A stretch of DNA of 64,000 nt, taken from NCBI RefSeq assembly GCF_933775445.1, contig NC_065872.1:3782001-3846000 (forward strand), in the 5' to 3' direction. Shown one piece after another: positions 27,218 through 37,524 of this stretch. Position 1 is the stretch's first letter, and every line of letters starts with the position of its first letter. The DNA is from Argentina anserina (taxonomy: Eukaryota > Streptophyta > Magnoliopsida > Rosales > Rosaceae). The position numbers were made by a program, and so were the translations under genes. The notes below the pieces were generated by a model. The model saw nothing but the letters and a program-made list of their open reading frames with translations. It did not search any database and was not told the DNA's origin.

Positions 27218-28012
27218 ATGACGGCGTCTCTGTGTCTCAAGGCCACTCGCTCCTTCTTAAACCCACTCCCCTTCTCTCGCTCTCTCTCACCTCCCAAACC
27301 CCGCCACCTCTCTCTCCCCAAAACCCACTTCGCCACCGTCACCATGTCGTCATCCTCCCCCGTCGTCGAGCACATCGTCCTCTTCAAGGTCAAACCCGAC
27401 ACCGACCCCTCCAAGGTCAACTCCATGGTCAACGGCCTCAACAGCCTCACCTCCCTCGACCTCACCCTCCACCTCACCGCCGGCCCCCTCCTCCGCACCC
27501 GCTCCTCCCCCTTCGCCTTCACCCACCTCCTCCACAGCCGCTACAAGTCCAAAGACGACCTCGCCGCCTACTCCGCCCACCCCGGCCACGTCAGCGTCGT
27601 CAAGGAGTCCGTTCTCCCGATCTGCGATGACATCATGGCCGTTGATTGGGTCGCGGAGGGGCTGACTGGCCCACCGGGCCTGTCAGCCGGGTCGGCGATC
27701 CGGGTCACGTTTTTGAAGCTGAAGGAGGGTTTGGGGGAGGCGGAGAAAGGTGAGGTGCTGGAGGTGATTAAAGGGATTAAGGGCAAGTTTGGAGAGGTGG
27801 GGCAGATTAGCGCCGGGGAGAATTTCTCGCCGGCCAGGGCTAAAGGGTATTCGATTGCTTCCGTTGCGGTTTTTAAGGGAGCGAGCGAGATGGAGGCGGT
27901 GGATTCCAAGGAGGAGCTGGCGAAGATGGAGAAGGACAAGGTTAGGGAGTATTTGGAGAGCGTCATTGTTCTTGATTATGTTGTTCCGTCGCCCCAATCT
28001 GCAAGTCTTTGA
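27218..28012 (+). CDS. Stress-response A/B barrel (Dabb) protein, UP3-like, copy 1 with organellar-type leader
   Basis: This single exon encodes 264 residues. Two Dabb ferredoxin-like domains cover about residues 48-145 (from VVEHIVLFKVKPDTDPSKV) and 162-258 (from AIRVTFLKLKEGLGEAEKG, with YSIASVAVFKG). Dabb proteins form alpha-beta barrel dimers. The plant UP3/DABB type is stress-responsive, with no settled enzymatic role. Residues 1-43 are rich in S, P, R and L with few acidic residues, a plausible plastid or mitochondrial transit peptide, and an internal MSSSSP start (residue 43) marks where copy 2 begins. The length equals the Arabidopsis homologue as I remember it. The gene is in direct tandem with the next one, and the two halves have opposite base skew (see findings). 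Confidence 0.9.
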   Translation: MTASLCLKATRSFLNPLPFSRSLSPPKPRHLSLPKTHFATVTMSSSSPVVEHIVLFKVKPDTDPSKVNSMVNGLNSLTSLDLTLHLTAGPLLRTRSSPFAFTHLLHSRYKSKDDLAAYSAHPGHVSVVKESVLPICDDIMAVDWVAEGLTGPPGLSAGSAIRVTFLKLKEGLGEAEKGEVLEVIKGIKGKFGEVGQISAGENFSPARAKGYSIASVAVFKGASEMEAVDSKEELAKMEKDKVREYLESVIVLDYVVPSPQSASL

Positions 28013-28845
28013 AGGAGTTACCGGATTCTGGTAGTTCACATTTCGCATTAGTTATCGGAGTGCTGTGATTCACATTGAGCAGTAGGAGAAATGTAATGTA
28101 ATGTGGTCATGGTGAAATAAAGTGTTCACTGAAAATTGGTTGCTGCAATTTGGTCTTGAGTGTTGCACATTCTCAACACTTCGCTTGCTAAACTGTATCC
28201 CTATCAGGTGTTAATTTATCAGATGATATTGAATTATTGATGATGATGCATTTTAACAATTTCAATTGCATTCATTTATTTCATGAGATGCGTTTTGCTT
28301 TTCTGAAGTCGGCCTTTCTTCCATTACATTGTCAGACTTGTATGATTGTTAAACTGAGGCATCTAAATGTTCATTTTCTTGGCAAGTTTGGTATTGAAGT
28401 TGCATATGGTCATATCAACATTGTTTCAAAAACTATAGGTAAGGACGAGGTGATGTATCAGCATATGCACCGAAAGAAGGCTAAAAGCTACAGGCTGAAC
28501 TAAGATTTAGTCTCTGAAAGTGTTACAGTGTTACTTTGGTATGTTTCTTGCATTGTTGGCTTATAGTTATATGGCTGATGATGTCATTTCTGGGCTTCTT
28601 GTTTAGAGCTCTAATCAGTTTAGATTGATGCTCAGCCTGGGTTATAGAGGGGTGCTGAGTTAAGCCGGTCTTGATGTTGCTGACCTAAACGAGTAAAAAG
28701 AATGAAGCTTTCTGTTTCCAGAGTTGTAGAGACTGGGAATGAAATGAGAAGCCATTTCGTTCTTGTAGTGGTGTAGTACCTTCAACCTTATAGGAGTGCA
28801 TTGGTCATGTTGCCGCCACCGTCCGTCACGAGGTAGTAGTGTAGA
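28013..28845. other. Spacer between the two Dabb genes
   Basis: It holds the 3' UTR of copy 1 and the promoter of copy 2. No other gene is recognised, and the frame at 28237-28503 has no family signature. Confidence 0.5.
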
Positions 28846-29010
28846 TTGATGCGGCACCGTCAACTTGGGCCTGGGTGGCTCAAAGATGACATCGGATGGG
28901 CCCATTTACCGGAGCTTCCCGCCATCGTTATTAGTAAACATAGATCACTTAACCTTCTCCAACCTCATCTCATTTCTCGCCTCCCAATCCCCACCTCAGT
29001 TCCCATCAGT

Positions 29011-29673
29011 ATGTCGTCATCGCCGGCCGCCCAAACTGTAATCGAGCACATCGTCCTCTTCAAGCTCAAAGACAACGCCGACCCCTCCAAAGTCAACGCT
29101 TGGGTCGACGGTCTCAACGCCCTGAGCTCGCTGGACCTGACTCTCCACCTCACCGCCGGCCCCCTTTTCCGCATTCGATCCTCCCCCTTCGCCTTCACCC
29201 ACCTCCTCCACAGCCGCTACAAGACCAAGGACGACCTCGCCGCCTATTCCGTCCACCCGGCTCACATCAGCGTCGTTAAAGACTTGGGCCACCCGGTTTG
29301 CGACGACGTCATGGCCGTTGACTGGGTGGCGGATGGGCTGACGGGCCCGGTAGGCCTGTCACCCGGGTCGGCGATCCGGGTCACGGTTTTGAAGTTGAAG
29401 GAGGAATTGGAGGAGGCGGCAAAAGGTGAGGTGTTGGAGGTGATTGAAGGTGTTAAGGGCAAGTCCGGAGAGAAGGTTCAGGTTACCGTCGGAGAGAACT
29501 TCTCGCCGGGGAGGGCAAGAGGGTATTCGATCGCGTCGGCGGTTGTTTTTAAGGGACTGAAGGAGATGGAGGAGGTGGACTCGGAGGAGGAGCTGGCAAA
29601 GCTGGAGAAGGACAAGGTTAGGGAGTATTTGGACAGCATGATCGTTGTTGATTATGTGGTTTCGCCACCATAA
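29011..29673 (+). CDS. Stress-response A/B barrel (Dabb) protein, UP3-like, copy 2
   Basis: This single exon encodes 220 residues with two Dabb domains: IEHIVLFKLKDNADPSKVNA near the start, and AIRVTVLKLKEELEEAAKG onward in the second half. It is about 75-80 percent identical to copy 1 from HIVLF to the end. I start it at 29011 (MSSSPAAQ), which aligns with the internal methionine of copy 1. The frame stays open to an ATG at 28846, but the added 55 residues (WLKDDIGWAH and so on) include several acidic residues and do not resemble the copy 1 leader. The product is therefore probably cytosolic, whereas copy 1 seems organellar. Use of 28846 as the start cannot be excluded. Confidence 0.87.
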   Translation: MSSSPAAQTVIEHIVLFKLKDNADPSKVNAWVDGLNALSSLDLTLHLTAGPLFRIRSSPFAFTHLLHSRYKTKDDLAAYSVHPAHISVVKDLGHPVCDDVMAVDWVADGLTGPVGLSPGSAIRVTVLKLKEELEEAAKGEVLEVIEGVKGKSGEKVQVTVGENFSPGRARGYSIASAVVFKGLKEMEEVDSEEELAKLEKDKVREYLDSMIVVDYVVSPP

Positions 29674-30722
29674 TGTGCAACTGGATGTACATATGTTATC
29701 GGAAATAAGGTTGTAATGTAATGTACTGAATTCGAGTTTGAGATTTTGTTTTGGGTGTTGCAAATTTATCAGGGTCCTCTTCGAAAAGTTGTCAACTATA
29801 TATGAACTATCACAGTATCACTTTATGTGGATTTTCATTTGCATTACTGGCCACTATGCTTATGCATCATCTCCTGGATTAACTTGAAGGAAGGGTTTAG
29901 CTTGAGCTGTTTCCTGAAAGAAGAAAGTATCAACATTACAGAAAAGGCCTGAAATTCAGAAGCTACAACAAGAGATCAGAGCTAACTTTTTATGGAAAGA
30001 TAGAGGACATCCTAATGTTCCAAATTCAATACCTAATTGTTCCAACCACAATTCAGTTATGTTGTCTTTGGCATTACCATTCAACCATGTATAGAGCACA
30101 TGGTTCTCATGGGATTTTAATTTTTTATTATGACAAACCTCCACCGCCCTTGTGGACGGCTTTAAAACTATCCACCTCTTTTCAGAGCCAATAATAAATG
30201 GAGAATTCTGTTATACGCTGCTACATCCATGTAACGTATAGCAGAATTCTCCATTTAAGGTTTGTCTGATGTGCATGTTATCCTATAAATGGGTTCTTGA
30301 GAAGATTGTATGTTTTTGAACAGAAATAAAATATTTTATCTGTGATGAAAGATGAGGACACGGATACAAGCTCTTATAATTTCATTGGTAATTCGATCAT
30401 AAACATCTAAACTTGTGTGTTGAAACATTTCTCTCCACTAACTTGACCCTACAACAGGAATTAATTTCCGTTTAATTCGAATTTATTAAGAGGGAAAAGA
30501 AGAATAGTCAAGTAAGTCGTATTTTGAAGAAGAATGATACTGTAGCAGATATTGGTAGGTTCAGTATGTGGCCTTCGAGCAACAGCTAGTGGTAGCCAAT
30601 CCGCATAATGCACAATTATGTGTGTGTATATATATGATCTTTATTCATGTCTCTGCAGCCTGCACATATAGTTTGTTCAGTAATAGTCGACAAAGAAACA
30701 GAGAGAAAAGAGAGGGATAGAT
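29674..30722. other. Intergenic between Dabb copy 2 and the first MYB
   Basis: Apart from the hairpin at 30195-30257 and a TA-rich TATA candidate near 30627-30636, about 90 bases upstream of the MYB start, I see nothing coding. Confidence 0.5.
30195..30257. repeat. Small perfect-type hairpin (23-bp arms)
   Basis: Arms 30195-30217 (TAAATGGAGAATTCTGTTATACG) and 30235-30257 are inverted with one T/C difference, separated by 17 bases. It may be a tiny foldback element or an RNA hairpin. Confidence 0.75.
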
Positions 30723-31926
30723 ATGGGGAGAAAACCCTGCTGTAACAAACAAGGGGTGAACAAGGGAGCATGGTCTGCTGAGGAAGATGAAGTCCTCGTT
30801 CGTTACATAGAAACACATGGACAAGGCAAATGGAGAGACATTCCTATGAGAGCTGGTGATGATATAAACGCACAGATATAGCTTGAGATCGATCAATTAG
30901 AAACCCAATAACATGCATCTAACAGCAGTTTTATTCTGTATGTATATAGGGTTAAACCGGTGCGGGAAGAGCTGCAGACTGCGATGGCTGAATTATCTTA
31001 GGCCAGATATTAAGAGAGGGGATTTTTCTGCCGATGAAGAGGACCTCATTTTCAAATTACACAAGCTTCTTGGAAACAGGTATATCCGTATGTAAATATG
31101 TGTGTGTTAGGATCTGTCGTACTGGTGTGTGTAATACCCTTCTTTTTCACTGCTAAATCTCTCTATACTTCTTCTTACTATATTTTAATTCGGGTCTCCG
31201 GAAACCTAACTAGTTATAATTTATATCACAGTACCTGATTGGTCATGTTTATGATAGATTGCATTGATTGAATCGATCATATATAGGTGGACCCTTATCG
31301 CCGGAAGATTGCCTGGACGAACAGAAAATGAGATAAGGAATCACTGGAATAATATTCTGAGCAAGAGGATATTAGAACAAGCTACACAGAATCACATCGA
31401 GGATCATGATCATCACCACCATCAGCATGATGAATCACCTAGCAATAGATTAACTGAAGATATAAGTCACGTGGAAGATCAAAACAAGGGCATTCGAACA
31501 AAAGCAATATTTGAGCTCACGAAGGATGTAATTAACCCATCTACTATTGCTCTTGATAATCGCAGTACCATACACAAATTCAATCATCATGAAATGGAAA
31601 AAGCAATATCCTCTTCGTCCTCAGTAGTGGCTGATCTTCACCATCAAGAGCTGTCGAACTCGTCTGCTACTTTCGTTAAGGATTTTGACATTTACTTATC
31701 CAACGAGCTGAAAAGCACACATGTGGTGACGGCGGATGCGGTAGGAAAATTAAGCCCTCTTAATAATTTTTCAGTTGCAGAAGGACTCTATGAGCTTGAA
31801 GATTGGATAATCATGGAGGATACTATATCAAGGTCGGAATATTGGAAAGCTAACCATCACGAACCATTTCAACCAAGTGATGAGGACCATGTACATCTCA
31901 ATGCCTTTCAGCTTTTCGAATTCTGA
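30723..31926 (+). CDS. R2R3-MYB transcription factor, diverged TT2-like (subgroup 5), three exons
   Basis: Exons 30723-30855, 30950-31079 and 31287-31926 join in phase to 300 residues, with the classic R2R3-MYB intron positions (after KAG-equivalent MRAG, and inside LGNR). R2 covers about residues 14-64 with the three regular W residues. R3 (67-115) starts with F in place of the first W, as usual. The bHLH-contact pattern DLxxKxxxLxxxxxxLxxxR is intact ([20 protein letters not shown]), so partnering with TT8-type bHLH is expected. Downstream is a His-rich tract ([11 protein letters not shown]) and [16 protein letters not shown], a weakened version of the subgroup 5 motif VxRTKAxRCTKV. TT2-type MYBs switch on proanthocyanidin genes. 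The decayed motif suggests altered function. Confidence 0.88.
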
Positions 31927-33134
31927 ATCCAGAAGTTGCATGCATGATCAGTAATATTCAGGAGTTATGAGAAACTATATATTTTGATCAATAATTATGA
32001 TATCCTTCGCGTAAATGGACTAGCATTTATGTTTTGTTTGGTCATCAATTCGATCATGTATTTTGCAAGAGATCGATCTAGTGATTTCTTATTGATCGAA
32101 CCTGTTGATTTGGTCGCCTGAAACGTTATTCACTCTTCAATTTATTCACGGAAGAGATTGGCCAACTGATTTTCAATTTCCTGTGATCTAATTCATCCGA
32201 TGTAGAAATGAAAAGGGGTCAGATAAAACTGAGATTTTTTTTTGAAGAAATGATGATAATCAGTCGAATATGCGATTGATAATAAATAGTGATATAGTAT
32301 AGTGATAAATAATCAAATAATCGATCAAATAACTTTGGTTTAGTTTACCTTTTTTAGGAAGAATCTTGCACCTAGCTCTTAAACAATAAGCAGGTCTGTA
32401 TTATAGCGTGGAATGTGGAAAATTTACCTGCACACGTATCACTTGCGTATATGTGTTTGTCCATTCGCAACAATCTTGTTTCTTAAACTTAAACGTGGGA
32501 TAATTAAGCACTCCACATTCTCACCATTCAATTTCCATTCATGCAAGCTTGCATACAAATAAGACGTACTGATCAAGTGGTTAATTCCATTATCAGGAGG
32601 ACAGGAGGGGCACCGAGGTTGTATAGCCGTATAGGATTGCAGAAATTGGGACGAGGCTACTAGAGCTTCTCAAAGTGCACAACAAAAACCACGTCGTTCG
32701 TTGCAGTAGCGCAGCTAACTTGTGTACAGCCCGATGTGTTTCATAATCTTTGAAGGTCGCCTATAAGGGCCTGATTATTGAAAGTTGTTTACGTATTTGG
32801 CTCAATATATATATTGCTCAATTCTCTGCGTATGCCGAGGGTTAAATACAGATCCCAAAAGAATATATATTTTGTGTGTGTGTGTGTGTCCAGCAACAAC
32901 TTCAGACCGACAAAGTATAAAATTAAAACCAAGAGAAATATATCTCCACGGCTCCATATTGAAGCGAACATCATTCGGACATTCGCCGAAATTTCGATGA
33001 TTTAAAATCCATGCATGTGTGTATATTGTAAAGAATTGTGAACTTGAGTTTAGGTTGTTGCCAGTCAGCATTTGCGGCGAAATGAACGAATTATTCCAGA
33101 ATCAAAGAAATGTATAATTGTGTGTCTGTTCTGT
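31927..33134. other. Intergenic 3' of the first MYB
   Basis: No gene was recognised. There is a short TG repeat at about 32873-32889. Overlapping frames at 32778-33071 on both strands arise around that repeat and lack coding character. Confidence 0.5.
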
Positions 33135-34068
33135 CTGACGAGACATTTCCGGTTGAAATCAGCTCCAATTCCCGTCGCGGGACCGGCGGAGGGACCCAAC
33201 TCGACGAGATGCCAGGCTGGCATGACCTACCACATAATTTTCGGCACCGTCCAAAATAGCCGCCATAACAGTAAACACACAGTGCTCAGACACGTTTTCT
33301 CACATCGGGAATAGGGAATCTCACTTTCCTCAATTCGTAAGTCTTTAACTCTCGAACTGGAATTCCGCTTCGGATACTAACTTAAGCCTCATAGGGTCAA
33401 AGGTCGGCGCAGTGCTGGCCATTTGACTTAACATTTTAGTATGTGCAGGTCCCATTGAGTTGACACATTGGAATACAAGCTACGAGACGCAGGATCCCCC
33501 GGATTTAACACCTGTAACATTTGGCGCTAAAAGGAGGGTTAACCCGCGATCCATGGGTTAAATCCACGAGTCTAGCACTGAGATCCTAGGTCACTCTCTA
33601 GATCCATGGGTGCTCTTGCTATTAATTAACCCACGAGCCTAGCACTGAGATCCTATGTCACACGCCGACCGGCCCGGGACCCGAGCCTCTAGGACTCGGG
33701 GACTTTTCGCCGGAAATAAATGATTTAAACTCCTCACCCAAGGAATCTCCTCGACTGGTGACTTGTTAACGCCTCTCCCTGACAGGACATTTCTCAGCGA
33801 AATCTCCTCCCATTATGGTCGCCGGACCGGCAGGAGGGGACCCAACCTGGCAAGGTACTAGGCTGGCATGACCTGCCACATAATCTTCTGCTCAGGCACC
33901 GCCGTCCAAAGTACCTCACCAGAACAGTAAACGTACAGTGCTCAAGCACATTTTCCCATATAGGGAATATGGAATCACATTTTCCCCAATGTGCCTATAA
34001 AGACCCACAAAAAATCTCTTAAAAAATGTAATGTATTTCTAAGTCCTTAACTCCGGAACTTGAAATTT
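33135..34068. repeat. Diverged direct repeats (33135-33366 and 33779-34068), likely retrotransposon remnant
   Basis: Both copies run through GACATTTC, GACCGGC, GGCTGGCATGACCT, CCACATAAT, ACAGTGCTC and TTAACTC. The spacing is preserved, with a small insertion in copy 2. Between them is ACATTTGGCGC (near 33520), which looks like an LTR end followed by a gypsy-type primer-binding site, and a doubled CTAGCACTGAGATCCTA (33572, 33628). No reverse transcriptase is seen. Two degenerate LTR-like copies of one element is the simplest reading. Confidence 0.5.
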
Positions 34069-37000
34069 TCACCATATGAGATGGTGATGGCTAGTTTCAT
34101 CGATTGAAAATTGAAGGACAACATTATAGAAGGATCTTGATTCCTCTTAATGAAATGGGTTGAAAGCAAATAATAAATTACTGGGTTGAGGTAGTCAATA
34201 CCAACATATAGTTGTTGGTGACAAAGGCCAGCAATGTATGAACTGTGAAGGGATATGATCAGCCGGCTAGATTCGCAAGTTTGTGAAGGATCTGCTGGTT
34301 GTCAATCCCTCAATTTCCCTTTCTTTTATATTTGATGAGGTAAGATTTATTATAGTGGATAAATAGTTTTAGAAAATCGATGCCATATTGGAAGGTCTTG
34401 AATTGAAGAAAATGTGGGTGATGAACTGATGATATCGCGTTTGATATTAAGGGTGGATACTGAATAGTATGACCGGTTCCACTTGAAGAAAATAAAGAGA
34501 GTCTAGTTTTACTGAAAATGAAGGTGGAAGAAATAACAAATCTGAAAAAAAAAACTAAAATAATAAACATTAAAATCAAAGTTAACTATAGTAACTCTAA
34601 CTGCGTTAGGATTGTGGTTAAGACTTAAGAGGTCGTTACTCGTTAATTGAGGCATTGAGTAGGCAAAAAGTGCCGGATGTCAAAAATCCTCGACTTAAAA
34701 TGCAATAGACAAAGTACGTGATTTTACGAGTCTCTTGGTATTTTGGGATTGTCGATTTCCCTGGTCTGATCTCTTTGATTCTTATTAGAGAAATAAAAAT
34801 AATAATTGGTGGAACCAGGGTTCTTCCACTTTGATCACAACCATTGATTTAGATTATTTAAGAATAAGAACCTGATAAGGATGACAGAAAAGGGAACAGG
34901 CCCCCTGTGATATTACAGGTGAGTATGCCATGTGTCACGTATGGATGGCCCAGCCATGATTCATAGATTGATAAATTTGTTGCTTTCCTGAAAGTTAGTG
35001 GACCAAAACGACGTAGTTGAGAACGACTTGACATTAATTGACCGGTAATTGGTGGCATGGGCTTATTGGGATGTGAAAATGAGACACATAATATAGGCCC
35101 GATCACCCAGCCAAAGTGGCGGAGCCAGGAAATTTATAGGAGGGCATACACATGTGGTATGTATTTCAATTTTTTATAAGGGGCATATACATTAATATTT
35201 GGGCTAATATCTGGTATTTAAGTTATTAATAACTAAAATATGATTTGTCAACTAAACTACTTAGGAAAATACATTAATAAGTGTAGACTATAGGTTAGTT
35301 AAAAACAACTATTAATATATAAACACTATAATAGTAATTAATAAAATAATATAAAGATATAAATTAGAAAAAAAACTGAAAACTGTCGGACCATCACCAA
35401 AACTTCCCATATTTTTGCTCTACCAAATCCTTCAAAAAAGAGGTAAAAACAAAAACAAAAATTCTCCCCACATGCATCGTATGTGTAAAGGCTATTTTAA
35501 GTTAAAATAACACTGAATTTTTTACTACATTAGGTTCGACAGTGCCCCGTAACTCTCCTAAAGTGTGGAAGTCTCTGGTTTCTCAGCCATCATAGTTCGA
35601 CAACGGCGCGGCGCTCTGATTACGTATAGTTTTATATACGTATCTACTACTTAAACACAAGAGTTAGGCAAATTCTTAGGATAATTATTTTGTAATTAAT
35701 CCTTATTTACTTATTTGTATAAAATATGCGAAGTCGTCGAAATTAAAGAGAAAGTTGATGAAAAATGAAAATCCGTACATTAGTTTAAGGTACGAACCTT
35801 TGCACATGAAAACCTGAGTATATATATATATATACAATTTATATCCAGAATTAAGTTCTAATTTTGGCACACTTTTCGGTCAAATGTTTTCACCATAAGT
35901 GATTCAATATTTAGGTATGTTATTCAAGATCATCTTTACAAAGTTTCATCTAATTCGACAATAGCTTGAGCTTTTAAAATTGGGATTTACACGAACGGTT
36001 TATGTATAACAGTTTTAATTCATTCATTGATTTAATTTAATTTCAATACCTTAACGATGTCCAAATTGGATGAAATTTGGTAGAGATTGACTTTTTTCTC
36101 ATTTCATAGGTCAAATATGACTTTTTATAAGAAACTCATTTAGAAATTGGTAAAGGGAGTGGCTTAATATCAAGTGGGTTCATATTTGTCTTTAGCAATT
36201 TGTGAGTCTATCACGTGCCTTTCTCTCTTCTTAACATTCTTTTAATTTCCTTTGCATTTGATGATGTATTTATCAATAAGTGGTGAGTAGTTTGATTTTG
36301 GGACTCTAACTCGATTTTGTTTAAATATTGATGTTTTAAATGAAATAAATGCAATTTCCTTTGTGTATGCTTTAAATCCAAATTTATTGGTCTTTAGAAG
36401 CATGTTTCTAGGCTTAGTCATCCTTGGAGATTATGTTGTGGGTAATTTTGATGATAGATTAATGAGTTGACTATTTGTTAGTCTTGTGGCATCTAGGATT
36501 TAAAGCATGGTAACTATTAGCTAACTTAATTGTAGCTAAGCTTGCTTGGATCTCTATTATCTTGCACTCTAGGCCTCTAATTTTAGATATTGTGCCTTAG
36601 TTGGCATAATACCCATATTGGAGAGTTGGTTAACCTTTATCGGCATAATCGATACACCTTAAGGATAATTGGTCGAATATCCCTAACCGGTATTAGATAC
36701 ATGACTTGACACATTAGAAAATACATGCATTTGTGACTTTAATGTTAATGTTTTGCAAGAAAGAGTTAGTGTGTGAACCACCCGACAATCCAACCTCTCA
36801 TGCTCCCACTTGTTTGAATTCCATATTTAACTTTATTAACGGTTAATTAGTTTGTTTTATTTTATAGGTGGTTTGCCCTTAATTTAGAAATTCCTAAATC
36901 AATTTTTCTTACAAAAAAATTCTACACCTCATATATGCATATCAATTGTAGGCTACAAGTTAGTGATTGTGATCAGACTTAGTTCGCAAGGCTTGGTGTC

Positions 37001-37269
37001 TTCTTTGTTTATAGTTATTTGTCTATTTTTTTCTCTTGGTCCAGAGTACGATAACTAAGGCCAAATATTTTCTTTTATTTGATACGATTCGTACTCTTGT
37101 GAGTATATGAACTAAGTCACACTCCTCTTGTCGGACGGTGTTTAGGCCTAGCCTCTACACCATTGAAGAAGCACATGCTCGTGGGAAGCAATTCTAGCCA
37201 ATAATTGGATGCATATTAATTAGTGCAAGAGTCGATCAGTGAAGGTTCATAAAATATGTGTAGCTCTTC
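34069..37269. other. Intergenic with repeat fragments
   Basis: It contains a fragment (35545-35605) related to the element at 10721-11046, and a GTGGCGGAGCCAGGAA stretch at about 35116 that looks like one end of an hAT element whose other end I did not find. Otherwise it is AT-rich sequence without coding signal. Confidence 0.45.
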
Positions 37270-37524
37270 AATGATTTTTTTTTGTTATAAATTTTTTTGG
37301 TGAGAGCTTGATTACGATACACCATTATTGCCAGGGCATACTCACAACCCAATCCTGAATGACTTACGACGGACATGTACCTGTCACACAGCCCTCAAGT
37401 ATAGATTTATGTAGGAGAATTTACAGATCGCGAGCTAACGAAGCCTGCTGACAGCGGAGATCGAACCTGTGTGGGTGATACACCTCAAATCCGCCCTTAC
37501 CAATTGAGCCAAACCTCGTTGGTG
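37270..37524 (-). mobile_element. tRNA-derived SINE
   Basis: Read on the minus strand, a pol III box A (TGGCTCAATTGG, 37511-37500) and box B (GGTTCGATCTCC, 37467-37456) are spaced 32 bases apart as in a tRNA. The body ends downstream in an A-rich tail (37270-37300), consistent with a SINE. It does not fold as a complete tRNA, so it is not a functional tRNA gene. The exact ends and target duplication are not clear. Confidence 0.6.

Noticed and set aside
26640..27221. 193-codon open frame upstream of the first Dabb gene
   Set aside because: It includes a TA microsatellite and promoter-like sequence, has no domain, and ends where the Dabb leader begins.
27350..27966. Antisense open frames across the Dabb genes
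   Set aside because: They mirror GC-rich coding sequence of the real gene, and the Dabb reading has clear domain similarity.
37456..37511. tRNA gene on the minus strand
   Set aside because: Box A and box B are present but the acceptor stem and anticodon arm do not form, so it was kept as a SINE.
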